Of a DNA stretch of 64,000 nucleotides, positions 12,546 to 23,725 are shown one piece after another. The notes beneath the pieces are model-generated. The model saw only the letters and a list, made by a program, of their open reading frames with translations. It did no database searches and was not told the origin of the DNA. Numbering within the stretch: position 1 is the first letter of the stretch; each line of letters starts with the position of its first letter. A program made the translations under genes and the position numbers. This DNA is from Gamsiella multidivaricata. Taxonomy: Eukaryota; Mortierellomycota; Mortierellomycetes; Mortierellales; Mortierellaceae. Where the stretch lies: the NCBI RefSeq assembly GCF_025024155.1, contig NW_026251823.1, positions 1 through 64,000 of the forward strand, in the 5' to 3' direction.

Positions 12546-13515
12546 GGCTGTGGGCTGGTGTGCTGTTGGTAGTGGTTGGGTGGTGGTCCGGTCGAGGAGA
12601 GAGAGATATGAATGATGGGAGAGCGGGAAAGGAAGAGAAGAGGAGAGGAAGCCGAGGATGGTGTTTATATGGGTCCTCGCAGGCGGCCCTGCTAATCGGA
12701 TGCCTTGCATTACAACACCCTGAGTCCATATGAGAACAGAGCTAGCCTTCGCCTCATGATGATGACAGCGATTTTGATTTCGATTTCGATTACAACCTAC
12801 AGTTTACAACCGCAGGGTACTATCCTGTCTCCCCTCACCCCGGTCATCCCTCTGTCCATCCTACTCGTCGTCCTCCGTTGTTCGTGTGGTAGTCTCGCAG
12901 TGTTGTGGTGTCGAGGTGCTGCATGCATGTCTCTGAACCACCTTGCATCCGCGGCAAGGAGACCCGTGAGAGAAATCAACCCTTTCGCCTCTTCCACCGA
13001 TCATGCAAGGGGCAGTGCATCGTGTATGCAGACAGGCAATAGCAACAGCGGTCAGTGCCCTCGAGTACCAGACGACAGGAGGGCAAGTAAACACCAAGTC
13101 GGCTGAGATTGCGGGAAATGAGGTTGTACAGGTCAAGGGCCGATGCGCAACAGACGATACATGAAAAGCAATAACCGATTGTAAACGCGCCCTTGATAAC
13201 GAGCCCTCACGGTGCGCATAGTACAGTGTCAACATGTACCAAAAGGAGAGCTCAACAGATACCCGTTCCATGGCGCTATGCTACCGTGGACGCAAAATGA
13301 ATGAGAAGAGGATCACGATAGTGCGAAAACTGCTGCGAAAACTGCTGTGAATGAGCATTGCATTGGGCCTCATGGCTCGTGCACCTTCCATCTAGAAGCT
13401 TATCGTGTGCCCAACATCATGATCCTATATAGAGGCAAGAGCCCTGAATAAATGACTCAAGCACGGCTTCATAAAAAAAAAACTACAAGCGTGTATTGTG
13501 GATTTTATTGAACGT
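12546..13515. other. Intergenic region without recognised gene
   Basis: This stretch holds the reticulon promoter (minus strand, C/T-rich leader near 12,550-12,700) and the 3' side of the ribosomal protein gene. A 13-base duplication (gcgaaaactgct repeated) lies near 13,323-13,350. No coding exon is supported. Confidence 0.5.
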
Positions 13516-15178
13516 TTAGATGAATCCAATCTTGTTGGCGACGTCAAGGGCATCGACATCGGCGGTCAGCTTGATGTAGGCCTTCTTGTTGCCGTCAGGG
13601 CTATCATACATGATGCAGAAAAAGAAAAGGAAAAAGAAAAAAAAAAACTCGGACGTGTTAATGACACAGAGCAGAGACATGGCACAACCTGAGTGATATC
13701 GTGTATCTGTCGTCCGTATGGCGCGAGTGGATGTAGTAAAAGATTGACTGCCGCATAAGAAAATACACCCTTATCCGTGAACGCCCTGCTTTGAGATCTT
13801 GTGGAGTGATCCCTTGTCATTAATGTCGAACTTGATGCTGCAAATAAAATATCTGCTGGTCGTTCAATGCGTTCAATGCTCGTTTTTTTTTCTTTTGGAG
13901 CAGCCACTCCTTGACAACATAACCGCTACCACCACCACCACCGCTGCTGGACAACTCTATGGGGCAACGTGCTCGTCAAGACTCGATCTTGCTCCACTAT
14001 ATCCTACAAAATGTTCTGGAGAACGTCCCGCAAAATGTCCTGAAGAACGCCCTCCAAGGTGTCTCCAAATATGAACCGATAATTCAGGTCTGAGGCGAGA
14101 GAAAGAGTGAGAGATAACTGTAGAAAGCACACTTTACCGAATGAGGGTGTTGACCTTGAGAGCGGTAACGTCGTACATCTTCTTCAAGGCATCCTTGATC
14201 TGACGCTTGTTCGACTTGACGTCAACGAGAAAAACGAGGGTGTTGTTCTCCTCAATCTTCTTCATAGCCGACTCCGTGTTGAGGGGAGTCTTCAAGACCT
14301 TGTACTGGTCCAGACGAGGGACGTGGGGGATAGACTTGCGCGCATACTTGGGGCTGCGGGCAAGCTTCAGGGTCTTGGGACGGTTGAAAGTGGTCGAGGT
14401 GCGGATCTTGCGGGCCTTCTGACCGTTGACACCCTTCAAGGCAGCCTTTTTGGCGGCGAGGGCCTTGTTCTTATCCGATGGCACGGCTAGTGGCGAAGAA
14501 AAAGTCGAAAGATCGCAGATACCAAAAGGACCTTGGTCAGTCGCCTGTGATGTGATATACATGTCAGTTAACACCTGCTTGTCCTGCAATACGCGATCCT
14601 GAGGAGCTGAGTCTTCCTGGCATATCCCGTAAACGTTATTGTATGCTATATCCTGTCTGACCGCAAAGCTGACTACCCTAAACCGGGTCCCACATAGCAT
14701 CTCCAAAGAAAAAGAAAAAAGGACTGGCAGATGTCTGTTTTCGTATGACATTCTTCTGAAAAAAGAAAAGATCTGGTGTCTCCTGTTGAATCAGCGCTCC
14801 TGGTCGCACTCTGGAAGTTGACAACGGCCATTAAAGCCGCCCTCCTGCATAATAGCTGTTTCAATTGCTGCTGTTTGCTGTGCTATGTATATGCGGTCTC
14901 CCGGTTGTTTGAATGACAGCAAGCTCCAAGAAAGATGTCCGCGGTGATGGTTAAAAGTGTTTGAGCAGAAGCAAAAGGATGAACTGTCGAGATAGGTCCA
15001 GCAAGGCGGATGCAAACAGTCCGTGAGTGGATGAGTCGATGAGTTGATAGATCGATGGGATCAATGGATTGATGGATCCGCCTGTCCCTGTGCTGATGGA
15101 TGTGTCCCTGCCCGGTCCCTCTGCGCACCTTTCGTCATTTCAGAATCGATTATTGAGGCAAGAGAGAAAGTCGCACCC
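13516..15178 (-). CDS. RPL25: Ribosomal protein uL23 (60S L25/L23a)
   Basis: This large-subunit protein sits by the polypeptide exit tunnel and binds 25S rRNA. Exons 14486-14138 and 13600-13516 are certain: together they read [18 protein letters not shown] ... YKVLKTPLN ... [19 protein letters not shown] and end DVANKIGFI, the uL23 fold and C terminus. The second exon starts in phase 2 and needs one preceding base plus a start. The best candidate is ATGG at 15178-15175, followed by a GT donor (gtgcga), which would give MAVPSDK and 145 residues, near the yeast length. That first exon, and so the roughly 690-base first intron, is an inference. The 537-base second intron is long for this genome. 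The gene is divergent from the Cox7a gene. Confidence 0.9.
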
Positions 15179-15327
15179 ATTTCCAAGAATACGCGAACCA
15201 TATTTCCTACAGTGCGACGGGGGATAAAACACGTACATTGGAGTGTGTACGTGCGTTTCCTTTTTCCCTCTCATCTCACATCGCACTCTCTTCATCAATC
15301 GCCGCTCACTTCATCAAAGCAGCAAGC
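15179..15327. promoter_or_regulatory. Short divergent promoter between RPL25 and COX7A
   Basis: If the inferred RPL25 start is right, only about 150 bases separate the two start codons. The plus-strand side becomes pyrimidine-rich just before the Cox7a ATG. A ggggataaaacacgta stretch lies in the middle. Calling it a shared promoter is inferred from position only. Confidence 0.4.
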
Positions 15328-15825
15328 ATGTCGCTCATCAATCGCCCCAACCCCGTCCCTCACCTTCAGCGTCTCTACCAGGTACGAAGAGACCGCTATG
15401 ACTTCCTGCGAGGATCAGCGCACTATGGCAGGCTGCGACAGCTGGACCCTCAACAACTATGATCCGATCTGGAATCCTGAAGGACAAGGACAACGACAGG
15501 AGCAAGAACAAGGACATGAGCACGGACATGGACAAGGATGAGGGTCAGAGCAGCACTTGAAATTGACGCAGTGGATAACAACCAGACAGGATCCAGGACA
15601 AACTAAGCGTCGCCATAACTGCCTTTTCCCTTGCCGCTGACTCTGTTGCCAATATTTTCGCTATATGGTGACATTGTGATATAATAGACCAATACCCATG
15701 TCCCAATTTACCTCAAGAAGGGCGGAGACAAGTTCGTGATGACCGCCTTTGTCGGATTGATGGCTGTTGGTCTTACTGGAAGCTTGTACGGAGCCACAAA
15801 AATGGCTAGAGTAAGGATCGTGTAG
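15328..15825 (+). CDS. COX7A: Cytochrome c oxidase subunit VIIa-like protein
   Basis: A small nuclear-encoded subunit of mitochondrial complex IV. Exon 15328-15381 encodes MSLINRPNPVPHLQRLYQ and exon 15688 onward encodes TNTHVPIYLKKGGDKF followed by a single membrane segment (VMTAFVGLMAVGLTG). The pattern LYQ...VPIYLK.G is the Cox7a signature (animal: LFQ...PVHLKGG). The end is ambiguous: reading on gives a stop at 15823-15825 and 64 residues, but gtaagg at 15811 is also a good donor, so a short last exon further downstream is possible. Confidence in the family is good, in the exact C terminus low. Confidence 0.75.
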
Positions 15826-18272
15826 CATGAATGTTCCTGTTGTTGGAATTATTTTTTGGGCATCCCTTACTCATGGCCCCTCTGTGCACTCGTTTCTATC
15901 GAACTACGGCATAATAGGGAGTCAAGAACTAGAAACACTCCTCCAATTGAAGAACACAAATAAATGGACAATGTCTTTACTCGCGCATGTCCTAAAACAA
16001 TTGACAACGGGAACAATACGCGTCATTAGCGCCTAGATTACTGCAGTACTTTGTATCTTTGACATGCTGCAAAGTCTACACTTTCAGCGTCATATTGTGT
16101 ATGTAATAATGTTTAGACCGTAACACTTTATTTTATGCGTCGCCTTCAAGTATGCCGCTGATCTGCCACCTGCCACGGACCAAAGTAGGGCTCATCTTTG
16201 CGATGTTTACAGGCAAGCATGGCTGCGTGACAAATGCCCAATCTGACAAAATTATTTATCTCTCTCTCGGAGTCAGTTTATGGTGGCAATGGGGTATGAA
16301 GGCAACACGCTAATCTGGTCCTTTTCCTTTGCTGCTACTTTACTGCTACTTTGGCACCTGTTTAATTATAATGAAGGAGAAGTCTAGGTCTTGGCTCTAA
16401 GATGAACAAGTGAGTTCCCGATCCAGATCGAAAATGCTCTGAGGCACACAAAGCAGATTTACAGACGCGTTTTTTTTTTAATCCTTGTAGTTTAGCATTT
16501 ACAAAAAAAAAACTCCACACAAGCATGTGCAAAGGAGTAAAGAGTGAAGCTTTTTTACGCTAGGGTGTGGAAATTGAGTCATAAACAGAAACCGAGCTTA
16601 CACACTTACGCTTTGGTCATGAATGAAAAAGAAAGGATCGTCCCTCTACATCCTTAAAGGGACAAGGGTGAGGGATCTCAGGCTGTACATGTACGAGTGT
16701 ATAGACTATGGAGCAACTGCGCTTTCACACTGGTCCCAGATCGTTTTTCTTGAGCTGTGATCGTGTCCTCATTTGGACATCTTTTGCAGACAAACCAGCG
16801 GGGAAAGTTGGCATTTCGGCGCCCCACTTTACCCCATCGCACTCTCCTTCTTTCACATCAAAACAACACACACGGCTCCCTTGTTGTGTTTCTTTGCCTT
16901 TTTCTTTTTCTGGTGTGCATGCAGCATGCACTTTTACAACCCAAACACTCATTTACTTTCACTCGCGCTTCTCACATATAAATATATAGGGTCTGCGGGC
17001 AATACCCTGGATCCTCTTCCTCTTTTTTTGTCACCCATCCGCAACCTTAAACTGAACAAGAGTCAAGGCGAATTCTTTCCCGCACACATACGGACACAAA
17101 GGCCATTCGGCACACCCTCTTGTACCTTACCCGGACACAACTACGCCCATACACTCCATTCTATACAGGATTCTCAGGCATAATCATGTATGATGACCTT
17201 GGCCTTCTTTTAATTCATTGTCCCTTGTCCCCTGCTCCTCCCTTGCTCTACCTACTGCCTACATTCGGATAAAACTTTTTTTTTTTGTGCGTGCGTGTAT
17301 TACGTGGGTAGGGGTATCTATGATGGAGACGACGCAAAAAAAAAAAAAAAAAAAAAGACAATAACAACAACCTCGGCGAGCTGCATGTGGCAGACCGCAA
17401 CAACAACAACATACAAATACACAGGGGTACGGATACATGCTCAATGTATGTACCATGTGCGGCAAGCACACTGGACTAAGATCCACGCGAAAAATGGGTC
17501 AGTCTGACTGACGCAGTGTCTCCTTGTCGTTGTCTGACTTGGTCAACTGCCCCCGCACTTTGTGATCCTGTTATTTCTGTTTTTTAAGACTACCAGACGA
17601 GGGCATGAACAGGGGGGCACGGGCAGGGAGGGAGACAGCGCAGGGGCGGAATCAGAATGCACCCTGAGTGCTAATGATGTGTCAACCTTTGTGAGCCAGT
17701 CTGCCACCAGTTGTAAGAAACAGAAGAGCAGAGCACAGAGCACCGAGGATCGGAACCAAGTGCTCAGCTTTGTCCGTTTGAACTCAACCCCGGCTCATTG
17801 ACGGTGGCCATGGTTGTCGCTGTGGTTATCCAGGCCGTTGGGGTGCGGTAGTCTAGTATCTCCTAGTCTACATGTACATGTAATTCGAGTGCCGATCATC
17901 GCCCCCCTCTCTCCTTCCTTTTGGCGCCCGACCTGCTCTCGAATAAGGTGTTGCATAGGCATGCATGCATTTGGATGATTTGCCCGTTGGAAGAGGCGGA
18001 AAAAATAAAATAAGATAAACGAAAGAGGTGTTAGGCTTCAAAGGATAGCGGCACTAGGAACGACTGCTCAACTAGTGGACATTAAGACATGGTGCTGACC
18101 AGACTTCTTTCGCTCTTTACTCTTCCGTCTTCGTCTTCTTCATCTTCCACCTCTTCTTACTTGTCCTCCACTCCCTCTATTCTATTATTTTCTTCAACCT
18201 CCATCTCTCCTCCGTCCTCCTACCCTTTCTCTCTCTTTCTCCTCCCCCTTTCTCTTCCCTTCACACCAGTCA
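15826..18272. other. Long intergenic region, no gene supported
   Basis: About 2.4 kb with only short frames. It contains an A-run near 17,336-17,354 and a strongly C/T-rich tract at about 18,110-18,270 directly before the LITAF gene, which fits a promoter and leader. If Cox7a has a third exon it would lie near the start of this region. No RNA gene was recognised. Confidence 0.45.
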
Positions 18273-19721
18273 ATGACTGTCTCGCCGTTTGCCCTCCAGT
18301 CCTCACACACACCCATCCCCAAGGGATCAACGGCCCCAGGGAGGACCGACACTGTATCGAATGTCCATGCCAACAACACCTGCAAAGACCAGCCGCCGAC
18401 CCCCTCCACATCCTCCATACCGCTCTACACCCCGATCTGGGACTATGACCGCTTCCCAGTCGGGCCCTGTCTCCAAGGTCGCAGGTCGCACGAGCAGCAG
18501 AACCCCTTTTACATCGACTATACCCAGCATCATCGGCCTCAGGCAAACATCTCCAGCTCAGACATGATCCGTTCACATTCCTCGTCCTCCTCTTCCTCAA
18601 CCTCGTCCTCGACCGCTTCTCCCCCCTTCCTCTCGGACACGGGCTCCAGTCGGCACCATCGCCATGCCAGCAGCCACAGACACAGCAGCAGCAGGCGAAC
18701 CAGCTGCTTTGGAACGGATCACGATAGCAACCTCTTGGGCACCTCCTTAGTCACCCCCCACACAAACGTTGTCTCTCCTCTGAATGCTGCAGATGCACAT
18801 GCACTTGCTGCAGATGCCTCCTTCTCCACCGCACCTCAACAACAGCTGGCAACAATCAGCAAATTCGACCAGTACAAGGCCCAGATGGAGCGCCTTCGAT
18901 CCATCCGGACGCCGTCATCATCATCGTCTGTGTCACCTAGCCCGTTATCATCATCCACACCATCCCCTGTAACAGAATCATCGTCAGGGGCAGGGCCACA
19001 TTTATCGCCTAGCGCCAAGAAAAGCCCCGGTTTCATCCCGAAACTGTTCAAAAAGGCCTCGCTCTCCAAAAAGTCGTCCCGGGATCGACAGCCACAGCCA
19101 CAGCCACAGCCACAGCCATCGTCGACACCGGAAACGCGTCGGGCCGATAGTGCGACCGAACCTTTGTTCTCCCCCAACGCAAACCCAAGCTCTTCACAAT
19201 TCTCGCTGGTCAATGAAAAACCTGGCGAGGTTTTCCAGGCTCAATCATCCATACCCCATATCCAACCTCGGCAGCGGCCACAAAGACGGTTCCGCTCTCG
19301 ATCCAATCCAGAAAAGAACAACGCCCTCGCAGAGGGGTCGGAAGCGATCGAATCCTACAAAAGTGCACCCTTTTCAGCAACGACTGATCAACGGTCCCCA
19401 CTCGAAGAGCAGCAAGACCGCTGGCGTGATGAATGGCTCCGACCCTCAGGTGCGATCCATTCCAAGTTCCGGGACCGACCCTCCAAGTTCAACTGTCCCC
19501 ACTGTGGAGCGATCAAGGTCGTGTCCCATATTCAGTTCGTGCCCGGTGTCATGTCCTACTTGGTCGCCTTCGGACTCTTGTTTCTCACCCTCGGAACACT
19601 ATCGTACCTGCCCTTCCGCAAGGATCATGAGGAAACCAAGGATTGCATCCATTGGTGTCCTGAATGTGGACAGAGAGTTGCCAGATTCAATCGTGCGAAT
19701 GCCACCTGGGAGTGGATTTGA
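18273..19721 (+). CDS. LITAF-like zinc-ribbon membrane-associated protein
   Basis: Single-exon frame of 482 residues. The first 380 or so residues are disordered and low-complexity: poly-Ser runs, a His/Ser stretch (RHHRHASSHRHSSSRR) and a PQPQPQPQ tract. The C-terminal 75 residues form a LITAF domain: KFNCPHCGAIKVV, then a hydrophobic helix (MSYLVAFGLLFLTLGTL), then WCPECGQRVARF. In LITAF/SIMPLE proteins the two CxxC knuckles form one zinc site on either side of a membrane-inserted helix, and the proteins work at endosomes and lysosomes. The function here is inferred from the domain. The start is the first in-frame ATG after the C/T-rich leader; an upstream overlapping frame is not needed. 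Confidence 0.85.
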   Translation: MTVSPFALQSSHTPIPKGSTAPGRTDTVSNVHANNTCKDQPPTPSTSSIPLYTPIWDYDRFPVGPCLQGRRSHEQQNPFYIDYTQHHRPQANISSSDMIRSHSSSSSSSTSSSTASPPFLSDTGSSRHHRHASSHRHSSSRRTSCFGTDHDSNLLGTSLVTPHTNVVSPLNAADAHALAADASFSTAPQQQLATISKFDQYKAQMERLRSIRTPSSSSSVSPSPLSSSTPSPVTESSSGAGPHLSPSAKKSPGFIPKLFKKASLSKKSSRDRQPQPQPQPQPSSTPETRRADSATEPLFSPNANPSSSQFSLVNEKPGEVFQAQSSIPHIQPRQRPQRRFRSRSNPEKNNALAEGSEAIESYKSAPFSATTDQRSPLEEQQDRWRDEWLRPSGAIHSKFRDRPSKFNCPHCGAIKVVSHIQFVPGVMSYLVAFGLLFLTLGTLSYLPFRKDHEETKDCIHWCPECGQRVARFNRANATWEWI

Positions 19722-20659
19722 ACCCCACCTTCGTTTTCTTATTTTTTTTTTTGCACCTCTCTTTTTTCGCATATCAGCATAGTCTTTCTATTATATTATT
19801 ACTCCTCTAGCATAATCATTCTCCACCAAATTGTACCATCAGATTCGATAATAAAACATTCTTCATCAAAACAAGTGCTCATCAGGGGCGAGAGGCATAA
19901 TACATTCTTGTCTGCTTCCGTTTCAAGAAAGGGAGGCGAAGTTCACGTTCTTGTACTTTTATTTTCATTTTCATTTTGGCGACAAATGACGGCGACAATC
20001 CATTGTAAAATCACACAAAAGACCTCTGGTTTTTTTTAATAGAAACTTTTTTTTTAGTCTTCTGGTTTACGTGGCAATGAATATGAATGTGAATAATAAA
20101 AAAGAAGTGAAACAGGTAACGAAGAAAGAACAAGCAAGAAAGCAAAAAAAAGAAAAAAGAAAAGAAAAGAAAAAAGAAAAATAAATAAATGCTAAAGTAA
20201 AAGAACAGACAAATAGGGGGAGAAAGAAAAAAAAAGAAAGGGAATTAAATAGTACGGATGGATGCCAAGAAAGCAATTGATTTTTTGTTGGCATAAAAAC
20301 GCCATTGACAATTTGTCGGAAAGAAAGGTAGCAGCATGTAGAGACAGGAAAACGCTTATTCAGCCGCACGTAGAAAAGGGAAGCAGAGGATAAACGAAAA
20401 TTAAAGAAAAGAACGACAGATAACGAAGCAAGAAACAAAAGCAGTTGGGTTGTCTGAGACAGCAGAGAAGATACAAGTGGCGGCACAACAGCATGATCGC
20501 CAAAGAAGAAGTCGAGGAAGAAAAGAAGAAAACGAACATGAAACAAGAGAAACGGGCGAGAGATAGATGGCTAAAAGAGATGGGAACAGGAGAGCCGACG
20601 ACGATAAGACGCTGTGAGTCCTGGGATCCAAACGGGGTCTGCTGTCGTGGTCATCATCA
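19722..20659. other. Intergenic region with A/G-rich tract
   Basis: From about 20,095 to 20,250 the plus strand is almost pure A/G (aagaaa-type repeats), giving spurious Phe-rich frames on the other strand. No gene is supported. It separates the convergent LITAF and PKA genes. Confidence 0.5.
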
Positions 20660-21217
20660 TCAGGCTATCTCCATCGGACTCCCAGCCCTATCGACGCCTC
20701 GCAAAGACCAATCTCCCTCCCATTCGCCTCGCCGCCTCTTGGAATCAGGCTCGTGTAAGAGAAGGCCCGCGTCCGCATCCATTGGATGGGCCGAGGTCGT
20801 CGTTATGACATTAGCACTTCCAAGCCCATTGACCGGCATGGTCCCCCATGGAGATTCCATTTGGCCGTTCTGATATGCGGAACGCAGTGTGGATCCGCTG
20901 CCATTCATGTCGTGTTCTGTCTCCATCCACGATCTCTTGCTGCTCAAAGTCCTCTCAACGTATGGTCGGACAGATACTTGGTCTCGTGTCTGATCCACAT
21001 ATTGATGCTGTTGTGCATTCGACTGGTATGATTGCTGCTGCTGCTGCTGCTGTTGCTGTTGTTGTTGTTGCTGTCGTTCTTGTTGTTGATGTGGTTGGTC
21101 GTGATGGTGGTAATGTTGCTGAAGTTGTTGTTCCTGTTCTAGGGGCCATGGTTGAGATTGAGAAGGCTGGTATTCATGGGGTATGCTGCTTTTGTCGCCA
21201 ATCTTTCCGGCATCATA
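20660..21217 (-). other. Open in-frame extension downstream of the PKA stop codon
   Basis: Directly after the PKA TGA, the same frame runs 185 codons with no stop, ending at 20660. It begins YDAGKIGDKSSIPHEY, passes through a Gln/His-rich tract with a CAG/CAA run (20.96-21.16 kb), and ends in a protein-like segment with a basic patch (DSKRRRGEWEGDW) and a TGA after SPMEIA. No in-frame ATG precedes the Gln tract, so it is not an obvious independent gene. It could be a readthrough extension, an alternative 3' exon that skips the TGA, or a 3' UTR open by chance and CAG expansion. The first two would make a kinase with a prion-like tail. Confidence 0.45.
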
Positions 21218-23725
21218 TCAAAAGTTGGCAAACAACGACCTGTAAGGGTCACCCTGAGTCGTGTCGTCGTCCGTCACCTCGGGATACTTTTCAAAGTTGC
21301 CAGTGTCACCAGGATGGATGTACGGTGGTACGATCGGCGCGGTTACGGTCCTGTCCAAAAGTCCCTGCCAGTCGACGCCTCGGAACCATTTATGATTCTT
21401 GATGTCATCAGAACCATCCTAAAGACAACCGATTCGTCAAATGGAGCATTCGTGTCAATAACGGAACCCTACGGTGACCAAACCTTTTGCTTCTCCATAA
21501 TAAAAGTTTGTAACTGGATCCTCACCTTCAAGTTGCCCAATCTTTTCGTCCGATCGGCTGTCAACAATTTCTTGATCAGATCCTTAGCTGTCGAATCGAT
21601 ATGTGCCGGGAAATAGATACGTCCAGCAAGAATCTTTTCGTAGATGCCAAAAGGGTTATCGTCAAAGAAAGGCGGGTACCCCGCAAGCATCTCAAAGATC
21701 AGAATGCCCAGAGCCCACCAATCGACAGCCTTTCCGTGTCCTTTTGACTGGATGATCTCCGGTGCAAGATATTCAGGTGTTCCACATAGCGTCCAGGTTC
21801 TAGTGACAATCATTAAGATGCAAGATGTGGTTGATTAGTTATTTCAAGAACTGCTACAACATGCGCCGCCATGCAGGGTCTAGGCCCTCGGAGGAGTTAC
21901 TTACCTGTCCTCGACTCTCTTTGCGAATCCGAAATCGGTAATCTTGACATGGCCCGTTGAGTCCAGGAGCAGGTTTTCTGGCTTCAGATCACGGTAGATA
22001 ATGTCTCTTGAATGAAGGTACTCGATCGCGAGGACAATCTCTGCCGCATAGAATCGGGTCATATCGTTTGTAAACCTCCCTGCCTTTCGCAGATGTGAAA
22101 AGAGCTCTCCTCCGATGACATATTCGAGCAGCATGTACAGGTTGCGGTCGTCTTGGAATGTAGTGAATCTGGTATAGAAATGAAGCAGTAAATTTATCTT
22201 GGTCAGTAAGCACACGTGGAAATGTGTTGTGTGCAGTTTGACAACATTGCTGCTTCCACTTACAGGTTGACGATGAAAGGAAAGTGGACTTGAGAGAGGA
22301 TCTGCTTTTCAGAGTTGATGTGCTCGACCTGCTTCAGCCTTACGACCTCCGTCTTCTTGAGCACCTTCATGGCATAGAAGGAGTGATCGTGGCGAAACTT
22401 TGTCAAATATACACGTCCAAACGTTCCAGTGCCTAGACAAGCAGCAAAGTGGAGATCATGCGCATTATTGTTAGGCTGCGTTCCAAGCTGTTTGTTTCTT
22501 AATGATTAGCTCCCAGGCTAATTCGTCCAGTGTTAATTAGTAATGAATATCTCTTGGTGCTTTCCTTGAAATCCCTGTCATCCTGGGTACCGAATCGGGG
22601 CCGGTGTATATAAATATTTTTGTCAATTATAGTTCGCTCCAGACGACGACATCCATTTGTCGCCCTGCAATTTCCCCCTGTGCCCTTTGTCCAATAGGAG
22701 TGCGTCTCTCAAGAAAGAGCTCTCTCTCTACCCTCTCGCTCTTTTTTCCTTCCGTCCCACAGAAACTCGTGTGGCCCCATCATTCATCGCTTGCTTGCTG
22801 TCATCAGTATCGTTATGGCTGTGTAAGGCGTATTCATGCCCAAAATCTGCTGCTTCGGCAGCAAAGGGAGCCCACAGAGCATGAATGCGATCGGGATCCA
22901 CAAAGTTCCTGCTTCAGTCCAGTACCGATGGTGTTTGGTGCTTGCAGAGTAGTCTCCCTGCGCATGGTATCGTTGATGGATGGCAACGATTCCAAGATAT
23001 TGGGTCCGTTCATTATCGTTGTTGTTGTGTCCGGATTTCTCTATGGTGCTGCAACCATTGTCTGGTGATAGCTGCTTTGGCGCTCAATTGCTCAACTTGC
23101 ATTTTGTTTTGCTCTAGTGCGGCTCTCAACATGAACACACACTCACACCTATACCCCAAGACCCATTCCTTCAGCACATGAATCCATGAATGTACTAGCA
23201 AACTTCGTTTTCTCTCTTCTTTCTTCTGCCCCTTCAGCAGCACTTTTTGCTTCCCTCGTTGCCCGTCCCTTGAGGAATATCATGCCCTGTTGCAGGTCCG
23301 ATATCCTTCAATACTGTCCGATCCAAGAGGAGCTTTGAGCGGATTTTTTTCTCTCTCTCCTCAGTGTGATTGTTGAAGAAGCAAGACGATACAAGAAGAA
23401 ATGGATCCTTACCAAGGGTCTCGAGCAACTCGAAGTCAGCAAGGCTATACTGTGGTCGGGCATCGTAGCATGGGCTGGCAGTGGGGATGATGAGTTGCCC
23501 CTGGGAGGTATAGTAGGGTTGGTTACCGTCGTTTGGAACGGGATCGTGTGGATGGGTGCTGGTCTGGTGAAGGTCCATTTGTTGCTGGTGCTGGAGCCTA
23601 TACTTTTCCTGGAGTCGAAGCTGGTGCTCCTGGTACTGCTGGCTGCGCAAGGCGGCCTCGTCGAGCGGACTGAGGCTTGCTGTGGCCATTCCACCCGGCT
23701 CAAAGTTGCCGTGTCCGTTGCTCAT
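21218..23725 (-). CDS. TPK: cAMP-dependent protein kinase catalytic subunit (5 exons)
   Basis: Ser/Thr kinase of the AGC group, released from its regulatory subunit by cAMP. Exons 23725-23413, 22432-22264, 22168-21905, 21799-21526 and 21418-21218 join in phase to 406 residues. The N terminus is Gln/His-rich and disordered. The kinase domain begins [20 protein letters not shown], with the glycine loop split by intron 1. Catalytic features are YAMKVLKK (Lys127), [17 protein letters not shown] and the activation loop [14 protein letters not shown]. The AGC tail ends in FANF at the stop, the F-x-x-F hydrophobic motif expected at the very end of PKA-C. Intron 1 is about 980 bases, far longer than the rest. 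The frame stays open for a further 185 codons after the TGA (see next entry). Confidence 0.95.

Noticed and set aside
20067..20546. Minus-strand frame of 159 residues rich in Phe, Ser and Leu
   Set aside because: It is the complement of an A/G-rich tract; composition alone explains it and no splice or domain evidence supports it.
22604..23068. Plus-strand frame of 154 residues inside PKA intron 1 as a nested gene
   Set aside because: No domain, no codon or splice support, and it lies in an intron with mixed composition.
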